Positions 1 to 11,790 of a stretch of 64,000 nucleotides of DNA are shown here, one piece after another; positions within the stretch are counted from its first letter, which is position 1, and each line of letters begins with the position of its first letter. The stretch spans positions 375,820,166 through 375,884,165 of the forward strand of contig NC_080672.1 in NCBI RefSeq assembly GCF_030247195.1, in the 5' to 3' direction. The translations under genes and the position numbers were made by a program. Origin of the DNA: Topomyia yanbarensis. Taxonomy: Eukaryota > Arthropoda > Insecta > Diptera > Culicidae. The notes below the pieces were generated by a model, which saw only the letters and a program-made list of their open reading frames with translations, had not been told where the DNA came from and did no database searches.

Positions 1-1232
1 CTCCGTCAGCTTACAGTCAGATTCACCGCCGGGAATGAGACCGCGTAGACCGTGACGATACACCACCAGTCGCGCCGGAGCTCCAGCAAACCCCTACTTT
101 ACCGAAATCGCCGAACTGACAGCACCTGGCTGGTTGGCTCGAACTTCTCTCGCCGGGGAACTTTTCGTCGGAGTAGGCTAGATCTATCGTCGGGGACTAG
201 ACCGAGTAGTTCGCGAACCAGTCGGAAGCTCAACAAGGAAGTGGTACTGAATGGCACAAGGGAACTGAAGGGCTCAGTAAATTAGACAGTCTGAAGTTTG
301 CCGCCCAGATTGTCCTCGTAGGGGAAGAGCATTAATTCTATACCCAAACCCGTTCCCTGAGTTGGTTTTTGAACATTTTTTCCTGCTCACAAAGTTTTTG
401 AACATTTTTTCATATATGTACAAAAAAATTTCATATCCCCCCCCCCCCCCGAAAAATTTTCTTACTACGCCACTGGTCTCATTCCCTCCTGTAAAACTCG
501 CTTACCGCTGCTCATCTCTTTCGGCATTTCGTCGCCCTCGGTCTACCGTCTCATGGAAAAGATTTCTTTCATCGAATCCTCAATTTCCGTCGGAACTCGT
601 ATATGAGACGCTAAAGGGATTCTACAAGCTCGAATATCAACTACCTGAAGCAAAAATAATACATAATATAAATAATTTTATAAAAAATCTCTAATTCTCT
701 CTAATCAACTAAGGTTGTCTGAGTAATCTAATGCAAAAGCTAATTATGTGACCATCAAGAATACGTTAGACAACCTTAATTGACCCCCCTCGACACCAGT
801 TTGGCCTTACCAAGCCGTAACATGGGTGGCGTTGTGAGAGCTGTCGAATAGGAGTTGAGAACAGTTTGAAACAACATCTGATGTTGTTCCAAATGTATAT
901 GATCGAGACACTATGTCTTGGATCCACCATCGAGCCTAGCTTGCATACCGTACCTAACTAGACTTACTGTTCTCCGTTCATCCACTTTTAGAATGATGTT
1001 TACACTATCATACAAATATATATTTATGGAATATTTGTTTCAATAACAGTAATTAACATACATTCTTAATATACAATTTAAAATATTTTCGTGTTCTCGA
1101 CGCTATAAAAAATTTAAAAAATATTCCAAATGACGCGGAAAACGTCCATCTTCAATAATATGTAGGGATATTTTTGTCCTTTTGTTCCTGCTCAGAGATA
1201 TGAAGTTTTATGTCACGCGCCGTGCTCTTTCA
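1..1232. other. Intergenic DNA, no gene seen
   Basis: The first 300 bases are more GC-rich than the rest and have an open + frame rich in Ser and Arg (52-285). It lacks any domain I recognise and looks like an untranslated or coding scrap of a retroelement. A run of ten or more C sits near 438. The remainder is AT-rich with no convincing exon on either strand. Confidence 0.4.
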
Positions 1233-1521
1233 CAGCGATGCCACATGTTTTTGAGAAATGTCTGTAGAAGAATAATTAAAATGTCTGTAAAAGTCTGTAG
1301 ATGGTTGTGTAAATCCTATTTACACTAGGTTATTACTTTAAAAGTAACTTGAAATTAGTAAACTATTGTGAAGGAATCATTCGTATTCGGATCAAATTAT
1401 TCTAGTGCGATTTTGTTAAACACTGTTGCTCTTTTAAAAGTCTGTAGATTTCTGATTACATCTGTAGGAGACCATCAAAAGTCTGTAAAATACAGACATG
1501 TCTGTAAGTCTGGCATCGCTG
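1233..1521. mobile_element. hAT-like MITE, about 289 bp
   Basis: Both ends carry the inverted repeat CAGCGATGCCA (left end at 1233, right end finishing at 1521). The inside is rich in GTCTGTA motifs. The flanks CTCTTTCA and TTCTTTCA form an 8-bp direct repeat with one mismatch, which fits a hAT-type target duplication. It has no coding capacity. The superfamily is inferred from duplication length only. Confidence 0.6.
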
Positions 1522-2113
1522 TTCTTTCAACATGCGACGCATTTCGATGATGCCCACGATAACGCACTAGCCACAGCCCACGCGAACTCGACCAACGGGC
1601 ATGTTTAAACTTGCGTTCAGCACATTGCGGTATCTATCATTTAGCACGCGGTAAAAGCTGTTGTATAGCAAATCATTACTTCTATTGTAGAGAACGTGGT
1701 CAGTTCTGTTGTTAAAATTCATTTTAACATGTGTTAATTAAAATTATTCTCATAAATGATGGTTTATAGTTGTCAAGTGTACGATATATATTCAACATGT
1801 ATGCTTTAGTGCTCTTATTGTAAGCCTGAATGTTTCATATTCACGACAAACTTACAAACGTTTATTCCCAATGCACTGTTCGAACTTTTCATTCCACCTA
1901 GAGATGACTACACACCAAGATTATTTTACAGTTGGCAGTATTTTTTTACTGACTTTCAAACAGCTGAACAATCAGTAATCAGTTCAGTGGAAGTTTTTTG
2001 CACTTGGTAGACTTGTAGGAAACATTCAACTGTCTAAAATTACTGACTGCTCATCACTCAATACCGAAGTTCGGTAAAGTTTACAAAAAAAAACCCGTAA
2101 ATAAAAAAAAGCA
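1522..2113. other. Intergenic DNA, no gene seen
   Basis: AT-rich sequence without a supported exon, RNA gene or repeat boundary on either strand. Confidence 0.4.
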
Positions 2114-2342
2114 CGGCCCTATTCTGCGCGGCGTGTGACGTGAGACGACTAAACTCACCTCACTATACGCGACTTTTTTCACCCGATTCTGAGAGTCGAC
2201 TCGGGTGAGGTGAGATTCCCCATTGCAGTTAAATGTGCGTCTCATGTCACCCGAAGTGACTCTTCAGAATTGGATAAGAAAAGTCACGTAGAGTGAGTTG
2301 AGATTAGTCATCTCACGTCACACGCCGCGCAGAATAGGGCCG
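2114..2342. mobile_element. Palindromic MITE, copy 1 (229 bp)
   Basis: The element begins CGGCCCTATTCTGCGCGGCG and ends with the reverse complement of nearly the same sequence. Internal pieces such as GTGAGACGACTAA/TTAGTCATCTCAC continue the imperfect palindrome, so the whole can fold into one hairpin. The flanking trinucleotide GCA occurs on both sides and is the likely target duplication. A second copy of identical length lies at 2730-2958. Confidence 0.8.
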
Positions 2343-2729
2343 GCAATAAGCTGTCAAATTTTACAAATCTTCCGGTAATTTTCACTGAAAAACCGCGAAA
2401 TATAGGAAACTGATCGGTAAAAAAGTATGCTCATAATTATTTGAATTTCTTTGCTTTTATTATCTTTTTTTTCCTTTTTTATTTGCTGTCAATTTAGCGA
2501 GTTAGAGAAGGTTCTTTCAAACGTATTCCAAGTTTAGAACGAGAAAAACAAAGTGAAACAAAAAAACTAACACTCGAAATAGGGTTCGTCGCAGTTGCGG
2601 TATTTTCCGCATCCGCACTGTCAAATCTACTGTGCGGTGAGACACTTTTTCCCGCAGATGCGGTGCGGGAAAGAGCTTTTACCGCGCGGTTTTACCGCAA
2701 CCGCACCGCAAAAAAATAATTGATAAAGT
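2343..2729. other. Spacer between twin MITEs
   Basis: No gene seen. A GC-rich patch at about 2590-2710 repeats GCGG/CCGCA motifs (for example around 2594, 2632, 2660 and 2690) and is probably another degenerate palindromic element, but I cannot fix its ends. Confidence 0.4.
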
Positions 2730-2958
2730 CGGCCCTATTCTGCGCGGCGTGTGACGTGAGACGACTAAACTCACCTCACTTTATGTAACTTTTCTCACCC
2801 GATTTTGAGAGTCGACACGGGTGAGGTGAGATTCCCCATTGCGTTTAAATGGGCGTCTCACGTCACCCGAAGTAGCTCTTCAGAATTGGGTGAGAAAAGT
2901 CACGTAGAGTGAGGTGAGATTAGTTGTCTTACGTCACACGCCGCGCAGGATAGGGCCG
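2730..2958. mobile_element. Palindromic MITE, copy 2 (229 bp)
   Basis: Same orientation, same length and nearly the same sequence as the copy at 2114-2342, with scattered substitutions. Its flanking trinucleotide is AGT on both sides, different from the GCA of copy 1. The copies are therefore independent insertions rather than a segmental duplication. Confidence 0.8.
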
Positions 2959-3229
2959 AGTGATAATTTTGGTTATTCCAAATTGATAAACAGACTGACT
3001 ATAACGAAAGAAAATCTAGCTGTGTCCGAAATATTTTGACGCTATTATTTTTACGACATATTTTGGACACTAGTTATTTTACACTTCTAAGTAAAACTTC
3101 ACAAACTAACCATTTCAAATACATAAAATGCAAGATCCAAATAGAAACAAAATTATTAGATCATTTAAAAACAATTAATTTGTACTCTTAAATCCATCAC
3201 TTCTCCCGATTTCTGTTGGAAATCGTTGA

Positions 3230-3480
3230 ATTATGAATCGTTTCCGATATCAATTTTTCAACTGTGAATTTTGATTAATTTATATAAATTGGAGATGAAT
3301 TAATTATGCAGGGACTTAAACACACCCCAAAGAATATTATTATCTTCATCAAACCATACGAATTTGGAGTAATTGGCAGTAAAGGATACAAATGTATGAA
3401 AAGCGTCCAAAATTAGGAGAGGTCCAAATTAGGCTGATTATTCTATCATTCGTTCATCAACATCGTATTTCTATCTTCTT
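3230..3480. repeat. Degenerate AT-rich dispersed repeat
   Basis: Shares an ordered series of short matches with about 27415-27660 on the same strand (for example AATTTGG followed by GCA/GTAAAGGA, AAATGTA and GTCYAAAT). Divergence is high, so this is an old repeat of unknown class. Confidence 0.4.
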
Positions 3481-3627
3481 TGTTTGCTGTGTAAATTCAA
3501 TGTGAATTTTTCTGCAGTCAATTTTATTGGACTCTTTCTCAAAAAGTATGCTACATAACTTTTTTTCGCGTCCTTCCATTCAAATTTACGATAGTTTTCT
3601 ACCAAATTAAGTCCTAATATTGTTCAG

Positions 3628-3751
3628 TTAACCCTCCAGCGCTCGCCCGAATGGCTCCCCGAATCAGCAGCCGCTGGTGCTGAAAGAAGATTTCGCTAGA
3701 GTTTCGGAAGGTATTTCACAAAATACAACGGCGCGTGTGCTGGAGGGTTAA
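3628..3751. mobile_element. TTAA-flanked piggyBac-like MITE, copy 1
   Basis: TTAA stands at both ends. Directly inside are inverted ends CCCTCCAGC and GCTGGAGGG. The combination of a TTAA target and a CCCT-type end is the piggyBac hallmark. The body includes TTTCGCTAGAGTTTCGG. A shorter, inverted relative sits at 39356-39439. Confidence 0.7.
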
Positions 3752-4309
3752 GACTATTTTGTAGCTTTTTTGCCAAATACCACATCGTTTGACTCCCGTC
3801 CACTTTAATTGAAGTTTTTGCCAACTCTTTGGGAAAATACATTAAATGCTAGTACTTTCGAACTCTTTAGAAAATTACACTTCATACATTTTGAAAGGGA
3901 GCAATCTTAGTTTTTGAATGAGAATACATATGTTTTTTGAAAAATGCAGAAGTTATAGTTTTGGGATATTTTGTCCATAAAACCCCTTATTTTTAATAAC
4001 ATTTCTGCTGTATGTTACAAATCATACATTTTTTGCAGTTTTTCTTATGTTCAATAATTCTGTACCGGTTGAGACTGGACTCCTGATTAGATGTAATGTA
4101 TAGAGCAATTTTTTTTTCGTCAAATATGGCGTCGTTCTTATTGATGAAATACATTATGTTTTTATTTCACTGTATTGCAATATATGCGCTACTATATAGA
4201 AGTACTGGTATTTCGACTTTGAAATTTTTTTGGTGAAATTTCTTTAAGAATGAAAGATGGTTTTACTACGTAAATGCAAAAATCATCCATTTCATTTTCA
4301 TATGTCAAA
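3752..4309. other. AT-rich intergenic DNA
   Basis: No supported gene or RNA on either strand. It leads directly into the flank unit of the satellite block. Confidence 0.4.
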
Positions 4310-4768
4310 ACCTATTTTAATCCACCTAGCGGTGCAAGTGTGCCTTTCTCAATCATGAACACGAGAATGTTTTCGTTGTTTATATTCATTAAAAGCTTTC
4401 AAATGCATATATTACATTTTATTATTATACATGTCACGACAAATATACAAGAAAATAAATCATTATTCGAGTTCTAAAATTTTGCTAAAGAAAAAACGGC
4501 CACGGTAATATTGAACTGAAAAAAGGTGCGAAATCGGCGAACTCCCAAAAAGTCGATTCTCATGAAAAAAATTTTTTTTCGTGATAACATAAAATCTCGA
4601 CGTTTCATGCATTATAAAGATGTTTGGCATCAAAAATACGAATTCGATTTCTGAAGTTTCATGGGGTCCTTTGAAAAAAATTTGGGGTCCCCCTTTGAAA
4701 AAAAATTTATATGGGAATTTCATATGTGACCGGATGGTTCAGTCTATATTTCCGGAACCACTTGAAAC
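4310..4768. repeat. Satellite flank unit, copy 1
   Basis: Begins TTTTAATCCACCTAGCGGTG and ends TATTTCCGGAACCACTTG just before the first array. The same unit, somewhat shortened, recurs at about 5627-5990 and 9199-9562. The two later copies are nearly identical to each other, while this copy differs by several indels and substitutions and so is the oldest. It may be a mobile element into which, or at whose end, the array expanded. It carries no domain I recognise. Confidence 0.75.
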
Positions 4769-5620
4769 TTTACTTGCTTGCAAGTTTACTTGCTTGCAAG
4801 TTTACTTGCTTGCTTGCAAGTTTACTTGCTTGCTTGCAAGTTTGCTTGCTTGCTTGCAAGTTTACTTGCTTGCTTGCAAGTTTACTTGCTTGCTTGCAAG
4901 TTTACTTGCTTGCTTGCAAGTTTACTTGCTTGCTTGCAAGTTTACTTGCTTGCTTGCAAGTTTACTTGCTTGCTTGCAAGTTTACTTGCTTGCTTGCAAG
5001 TTTACTTGCTTGCTTGCAAGTTTACTTGCTTGCTTGCAAGTTTACTTGCTTGCTTGCAAGTTTACTTGCTTGCTTGCAAGTTTACTTGCTTGCTTGCAAG
5101 TTTACTTGCTTGCTTGCAAGTTTACTTGCTTGCTTGCAAGTTTACTTGCTTGCTTGCAAGTTTACTTGCTTGCTTGCAAGTTTACTTGCTTGCTTGCAAG
5201 TTTACTTGCTTGCTTGCAAGTTTACTTGCTTGCTTGCAAGTTTACTTGCTTGCTTGCAAGTTTACTTGCTTGCTTGCAAGTTTACTTGCTTGCTTGCAAG
5301 TTTACTTGCTTGCTTGCAAGTTTACTTGCTTGCTTGCAAGTTTACTTGCTTGCTTGCAAGTTTACTTGCTTGCTTGCAAGTTTACTTGCTTGCTTGCAAG
5401 TTTACTTGCTTGCTTGCAAGTTTACTTGCTTGCTTGCAAGTTTACTTGCTTGCTTGCAAGTTTACTTGCTTGCTTGCAAGTTTACTTGCTTGCTTGCAAG
5501 TTTACTTGCTTGCTTGCAAGTTTACTTGCTTGCTTGCAAGTTTACTTGCTTGCTTGCAAGTTTACTTGCTTGCTTGCAAGTTTACTTGCTTGCTTGCAAG
5601 TTTACTTGCTTGCTTACAAG
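4769..5620. repeat. Satellite array 1, 20-bp units
   Basis: Two 16-bp units open the array, followed by 41 units of TTTACTTGCTTGCTTGCAAG in perfect 20-bp register from 4801 to 5620. I see one interior variant (TTTG for TTTA near 4841) and a changed last unit. The unit differs from the 16-bp type of the other arrays by one extra CTTG block. The near absence of variants implies very recent expansion or homogenisation. Confidence 0.95.
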
Positions 5621-5626
5621 TTTACC

Positions 5627-5990
5627 TGTTTTAATCCACCTAGCGGTGCAATTGTGCCTACATTTTATTATTATACATGGCACGACAAATATACAAGAAA
5701 AGAAATCATTATTCGAGTTCTAAAATTTTGCAAAAGAAAAAACGGCCACGGTAATATTGAACTGAAAAAAAAGTCCCAAAAAGTCGATTTTTATAAAAAA
5801 CAAATTTTCGTGATAACATAAAATCTCGACGTTTCATGCATTTTAAAGATGTTTGGCATCAAAAATACGAATACGATTTCTGAAATTTCATGGGGTCCCC
5901 CCTTTGAAAAAATGTTGAGTACCGGCTTATATGGGAATTTCATATGTGACCGGACGGTTCACTATATTTCCGGAACCACTTGCAAATTTA
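5627..5990. repeat. Satellite flank unit, copy 2
   Basis: Matches 9199-9562 base for base over most of its length at a constant offset of 3572 bp. It separates the 20-bp array from the 16-bp array. Confidence 0.85.
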
Positions 5991-6219
5991 CTTGCTTGAG
6001 AGTTTACTAAGTTTGTGGCAAACTTGTTTGCAAATTTGTGGAAAAATTACATGCACTTCGCTTGTAAAAAACTAGTTTGTAAAAGTTGTTGGGAAGAAAC
6101 TTGCTTGCAAGTTTGTAAAAAAAACTTGTTGGGAAGAAACTTGCTTGCAAGTTTGTAATTTGCAAAAACCTTGCTTGCAAGTTTGTAAAAAACTTTTAAA
6201 AAAACAAGTTGTTTGTAAG
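5991..6219. repeat. Degenerate array leader
   Basis: Decayed units built from AAACTTG, TTGCAAGTTTGTAA and GGGAAGAAACTTG lead into the regular array. The equivalent stretch at 9563-9763 is similar but differs by short indels. It is probably an old, mutated edge of the same satellite. Confidence 0.7.
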
Positions 6220-8214
6220 TTTACTTGCTTGCAAGTTTACTTGCTTGCAAGTTTACTTGCTTGCAAGTTTACTTGCTTGCAAGTTTACTTGCTTGCAAGT
6301 TTACTTGCTTGCAAGTTTACTTGCTTGCAAGTTTACTTGCTTGCAAGTTTACTTGCTTGCAAGTTTACTTGCTTGCAAGTTTACTTGCTTGCAAGTTTAC
6401 TTGCTTGCAAGTTTACTTGCTTGCAAGTTTACTTGCTTGCAAGTTTACTTGCTTGCAAGTTTACTTGCTTGCAAGTTTACTTGCTTGCAAGTTTACTTGC
6501 TTGCAAGTTTACTTGCTTGCAAGTTTACTTGCTTGCAAGTTTACTTGCTTGCAAGTTTACTTGCTTGCAAGTTTACTTGCTTGCAAGTTTACTTGCTTGC
6601 AAGTTTACTTGCTTGCAAGTTTACTTGCTTGCAAGTTTACTTGCTTGCAAGTTTACTTGCTTGCAAGTTTACTTGCTTGCAAGTTTACTTGCTTGCAAGT
6701 TTACTTGCTTGCAAGTTTACTTGCTTGCAAGTTTACTTGCTTGCAAGTTTACTTGCTTGCAAGTTTACTTGCTTGCAAGTTTACTTGCTTGCAAGTTTAC
6801 TTGCTTGCAAGTTTACTTGCTTGCAAGTTTACTTGCTTGCAAGTTTACTTGCTTGCAAGTTTACTTGCTTGCAAGTTTACTTGCTTGCAAGTTTACTTGC
6901 TTGCAAGTTTACTTGCTTGCAAGTTTACTTGCTTGCAAGTTTACTTGCTTGCAAGTTTACTTGCTTGCAAGTTTACTTGCTTGCAAGTTTACTTGCTTGC
7001 AAGTTTACTTGCTTGCAAGTTTACTTGCTTGCAAGTTTACTTGCTTGCAAGTTTACTTGCTTGCAAGTTTACTTGCTTGCAAGTTTACTTGCTTGCAAGT
7101 TTACTTGCTTGCAAGTTTACTTGCTTGCAAGTTTACTTGCTTGCAAGTTTACTTGCTTGCAAGTTTACTTGCTTGCAAGTTTACTTGCTTGCAAGTTTAC
7201 TTGCTTGCAAGTTTACTTGCTTGCAAGTTTACTTGCTTGCAAGTTTACTTGCTTGCAAGTTTACTTGCTTGCAAGTTTACTTGCTTGCAAGTTTACTTGC
7301 TTGCAAGTTTACTTGCTTGCAAGTTTACTTGCTTGCAAGTTTACTTGCTTGCAAGTTTACTTGCTTGCAAGTTTACTTGCTTGCAAGTTTACTTGCTTGC
7401 AAGTTTACTTGCTTGCAAGTTTACTTGCTTGCAAGTTTACTTGCTTGCAAGTTTACTTGCTTGCAAGTTTACTTGCTTGCAAGTTTACTTGCTTGCAAGT
7501 TTACTTGCTTGCAAGTTTACTTGCTTGCAAGTTTACTTGCTTGCAAGTTTACTTGCTTGCAAGTTTACTTGCTTGCAAGTTTACTTGCTTGCAAGTTTAC
7601 TTGCTTGCAAGTTTACTTGCTTGCAAGTTTACTTGCTTGCAAGTTTACTTGCTTGCAAGTTTACTTGCTTGCAAGTTTACTTGCTTGCAAGTTTACTTGC
7701 TTGCAAGTTTACTTGCTTGCAAGTTTACTTGCTTGCAAGTTTACTTGCTTGCAAGTTTACTTGCTTGCAAGTTTACTTGCTTGCAAGTTTACTTGCTTGC
7801 AAGTTTACTTGCTTGCAAGTTTACTTGCTTGCAAGTTTACTTGCTTGCAAGTTTACTTGCTTGCAAGTTTACTTGCTTGCAAGTTTACTTGCTTGCAAGT
7901 TTACTTGCTTGCAAGTTTACTTGCTTGCAAGTTTACTTGCTTGCAAGTTTACTTGCTTGCAAGTTTACTTGCTTGCAAGTTTACTTGCTTGCAAGTTTAC
8001 TTGCTTGCAAGTTTACTTGCTTGCAAGTTTACTTGCTTGCAAGTTTACTTGCTTGCAAGTTTACTTGCTTGCAAGTTTACTTGCTTGCAAGTTTACTTGC
8101 TTGCAAGTTTACTTGCTTGCAAGTTTATTTGCTTGCAAGTTTACTTGCTTGCAAGTTTACTTGCTTGCAAGTTTACTTGCTTGCAAGTTTACTTGCTTGC
8201 AAGTTTACTTGCTT
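6220..8214. repeat. Satellite array 2, 16-bp units (about 125)
   Basis: About 125 tandem copies of TTTACTTGCTTGCAAG, almost invariant; one TTTATTTG variant is seen near 8125. Sixteen is not a multiple of three, so three units make a 48-bp, 16-codon cycle. None of the three forward frames contains a stop, whereas the reverse strand meets TAA regularly. TTGCAAGCAA-type self-complementarity (CTTGCAAG is a palindrome) lets single strands fold. Confidence 0.97.
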
Positions 8215-8416
8215 GTATGAATCAAAAATGTATGACCTTACAGCGGTTGGGGTCAGAACCTGCGCTTGTAAAAAACTTATTTTCAGGTTTGTAAAAAAAC
8301 TTGTTTGTAAAAAACTTGCTTGCAAGTATGTAACTTGCAAAAACACTTGCGTGCAAGTTTGTGAAAACCTTGCTTGCAAGTTTGTAAAAAACCTTAAAAA
8401 CAAGTTGCTTGCAAAT
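8215..8416. repeat. Satellite spacer unit, copy 1
   Basis: Non-array unit with ATGACCTTACAGCGGTTGGG followed by degenerate CTTG/TTGTAAAA motifs. The same spacer follows or interrupts arrays at about 8507, 8896, 11791 and 12354, five copies in all. This gives a higher-order repeat of spacer plus short array. Confidence 0.85.
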
Positions 8417-9105
8417 TTACTTTCATGCAAGTTTACTTGCTTGCAAGTTTACTTGCTTGCAAGTTTACTTGATTGCAAGTTTACTTGCTTGCAAGTTTAC
8501 TTACTTGTATGAATCAAAAATGTATGACCTTACAGCGGTTGGGGTCAGAACCTGCGCTCATAAAAAACTTATTTTCAGGTTTGTAAAAAAAACTTGTTTG
8601 TAAAAAACTTGCTTAAAAGTTTGTAACTTGCAAAAACACTTGCTTACAAGTTTGTGAAAACCTTGCTTGCAAGTTTGTAAAAAACTTTAAAAACAAGTTG
8701 CTTGCAAATTTATTTTCTTGCAAGTTTACTTGCTTGCAAGTTTACTTGCTTGCAAGTTTGCTTGCTTGCAAGTTTACTTGTTTGCAAGTTTACTTGCTTG
8801 CAAGTTTACTTGCTTGCAAGTTTACTTGCTTGCAAGTTTACTTGCTTGCAAGTTTACTTGCTTGCAAGTTTACTTGCTTGCAAGTTTACTTGCTTATATG
8901 AATCAAAAATGTATGACCTTACAGCGGTTGGGGTCAGAACCTGCGCTCATAAAAAACTTATTTTCAAGTTTGTAAAAAAACTTGTTTGTAAAAAACTTGC
9001 TTAAAAGTTTGTAACTTGCAAAAACACTTGCTTACAAGTTTGTGAAAACCTTGCTTGCAAGTTTGTAAAAAACTTTAAAAACAAGTTGCTTGCAAATTTA
9101 TTTTC
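8417..9105. repeat. Higher-order repeat: short arrays and spacers
   Basis: Short 16-bp arrays (about 8417-8506 and 8713-8895) alternate with spacer copies (about 8507-8712 and 8896-9105). The two spacers here resemble each other (CTCATAAAAAAC where copy 1 has CTTGTAAAAAAC) more than copy 1. This suggests local duplication of a spacer-plus-array unit. Confidence 0.85.
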
Positions 9106-9200
9106 TTGCAAGTTTACTTGCTTGCTTGCAAGTTTACTTGCTTGCTTGCAAGTTTACTTGCTTGCTTGCAAGTTTACTTGCTTGCTTACAAGTTTACCTG
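9106..9200. repeat. Short 20-bp-unit array
   Basis: Four 20-bp units ending in the same variant CTTACAAG and the same junction to the flank unit as array 1. This short array is therefore a contracted equivalent of array 1 at the left edge of the duplicated segment. Confidence 0.85.
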
Positions 9201-9562
9201 TTTTAATCCACCTAGCGGTGCAATTGTGCCTACATTTTATTATTATACATGGCACGACAAATATACAAGAAAAGAAATCATTATTCGAGTTCTAAAATTT
9301 TGCAAAAGAAAAAACGGCCACGGTAATATTGAACTGAAAAAAAAGTCCCAAAAAGTCGATTTTTATAAAAAACAAATTTTCGTGATAACATAAAATCTCG
9401 ACGTTTCATGCATTTTAAAGATGTTTGGCATCAAAAATACGAATACGATTTCTGAAATTTCATGGGGTCCCCCCTTTGAAAAAATGTTGAGTACCGGCTT
9501 ATATGGGAATTTCATATGTGACCGGACGGTTCACTATATTTCCGGAACCACTTGCAAATTTA
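9199..9562. repeat. Satellite flank unit, copy 3
   Basis: Copy of 5627-5990 at an offset of exactly 3572 bp, with no difference noticed by eye. It marks the left part of a tandem segmental duplication. Confidence 0.85.
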
Positions 9563-9763
9563 CTTGCTTGAGAGTTTACTAAGTTTGTGGCAAACTTGTT
9601 TGCAAATTTGTGGAAAAATTACATGCACTTCGCTTGTAAAAAACTAATTTTCAAGTTTGTAAAAAAAACTTGTTGGGAAGAAACTTGCTTGCAAGTTTGT
9701 AATTTGCAAAAACCTTGCTTGCAAGTTTGTAAAAAACTTTTTAAAAAACAAGTTGTTTGTAAG
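9563..9763. repeat. Degenerate array leader, copy 2
   Basis: Counterpart of 5991-6219 with a few short indels, made of AAACTTG/TTGCAAGTTTGTAA motifs. Confidence 0.7.
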
Positions 9764-11790
9764 TTTACTTGCTTGCAAGTTTACTTGCTTGCAAGTTTAC
9801 TTGCTTGCAAGTTTACTTGCTTGCAAGTTTACTTGCTTGCAAGTTTACTTGCTTGCAAGTTTACTTGCTTGCAAGTTTACTTGCTTGCAAGTTTACTTGC
9901 TTGCAAGTTTACTTGCTTGCAAGTTTACTTGCTTGCAAGTTTACTTGCTTGCAAGTTTACTTGCTTGCAAGTTTACTTGCTTGCAAGTTTACTTGCTTGC
10001 AAGTTTACTTGCTTGCAAGTTTACTTGCTTGCAAGTTTACTTGCTTGCAAGTTTACTTGCTTGCAAGTTTACTTGCTTGCAAGTTTACTTGCTTGCAAGT
10101 TTACTTGCTTGCAAGTTTACTTGCTTGCAAGTTTACTTGCTTGCAAGTTTACTTGCTTGCAAGTTTACTTGCTTGCAAGTTTACTTGCTTGCAAGTTTAC
10201 TTGCTTGCAAGTTTACTTGCTTGCAAGTTTACTTGCTTGCAAGTTTACTTGCTTGCAAGTTTACTTGCTTGCAAGTTTACTTGCTTGCAAGTTTACTTGC
10301 TTGCAAGTTTACTTGCTTGCAAGTTTACTTGCTTGCAAGTTTACTTGCTTGCAAGTTTACTTGCTTGCAAGTTTACTTGCTTGCAAGTTTACTTGCTTGC
10401 AAGTTTACTTGCTTGCAAGTTTACTTGCTTGCAAGTTTACTTGCTTGCAAGTTTACTTGCTTGCAAGTTTACTTGCTTGCAAGTTTACTTGCTTGCAAGT
10501 TTACTTGCTTGCAAGTTTACTTGCTTGCAAGTTTACTTGCTTGCAAGTTTACTTGCTTGCAAGTTTACTTGCTTGCAAGTTTACTTGCTTGCAAGTTTAC
10601 TTGCTTGCAAGTTTACTTGCTTGCAAGTTTACTTGCTTGCAAGTTTACTTGCTTGCAAGTTTACTTGCTTGCAAGTTTACTTGCTTGCAAGTTTACTTGC
10701 TTGCAAGTTTACTTGCTTGCAAGTTTACTTGCTTGCAAGTTTACTTGCTTGCAAGTTTACTTGCTTGCAAGTTTACTTGCTTGCAAGTTTACTTGCTTGC
10801 AAGTTTACTTGCTTGCAAGTTTACTTGCTTGCAAGTTTACTTGCTTGCAAGTTTACTTGCTTGCAAGTTTACTTGCTTGCAAGTTTACTTGCTTGCAAGT
10901 TTACTTGCTTGCAAGTTTACTTGCTTGCAAGTTTACTTGCTTGCAAGTTTACTTGCTTGCAAGTTTACTTGCTTGCAAGTTTACTTGCTTGCAAGTTTAC
11001 TTGCTTGCAAGTTTACTTGCTTGCAAGTTTACTTGCTTGCAAGTTTACTTGCTTGCAAGTTTACTTGCTTGCAAGTTTACTTGCTTGCAAGTTTACTTGC
11101 TTGCAAGTTTACTTGCTTGCAAGTTTACTTGCTTGCAAGTTTACTTGCTTGCAAGTTTACTTGCTTGCAAGTTTACTTGCTTGCAAGTTTACTTGCTTGC
11201 AAGTTTACTTGCTTGCAAGTTTACTTGCTTGCAAGTTTACTTGCTTGCAAGTTTACTTGCTTGCAAGTTTACTTGCTTGCAAGTTTACTTGCTTGCAAGT
11301 TTACTTGCTTGCAAGTTTACTTGCTTGCAAGTTTACTTGCTTGCAAGTTTACTTGCTTGCAAGTTTACTTGCTTGCAAGTTTACTTGCTTGCAAGTTTAC
11401 TTGCTTGCAAGTTTACTTGCTTGCAAGTTTACTTGCTTGCAAGTTTACTTGCTTGCAAGTTTACTTGCTTGCAAGTTTACTTGCTTGCAAGTTTACTTGC
11501 TTGCAAGTTTACTTGCTTGCAAGTTTACTTGCTTGCAAGTTTACTTGCTTGCAAGTTTACTTGCTTGCAAGTTTACTTGCTTGCAAGTTTACTTGCTTGC
11601 AAGTTTACTTGCTTGCAAGTTTACTTGCTTGCAAGTTTACTTGCTTGCAAGTTTACTTGCTTGCAAGTTTACTTGCTTGCAAGTTTACTTGCTTGCAAGT
11701 TTACTTGCTTGCAAGTTTACTTGCTTGCAAGTTTACTTGCTTGCAAGTTTACTTGCCTGCAAGTTTACTTGCCTGCAGGTTTACTTGCTT
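9764..11790. repeat. Satellite array 3, 16-bp units (about 127)
   Basis: About 127 units of TTTACTTGCTTGCAAG. Its length is only two units more than array 2 (2027 against 1995 bp). The last units carry CCTGCAAG and CCTGCAGG variants not present at the end of array 2, so the two arrays are not simply the same assembly read-through twice. Confidence 0.97.

Noticed and set aside
4620..5821. Three overlapping 300-370-codon frames in the 20-bp array
   Set aside because: All three forward frames are open because the unit lacks stops; no start context, domain or non-repeat coding body. Explained by the satellite.
6145..8512. Three overlapping 690-770-codon frames in the 16-bp array
   Set aside because: Same reason: a 16-bp unit cycles through all frames without a stop. 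Not annotated as genes.
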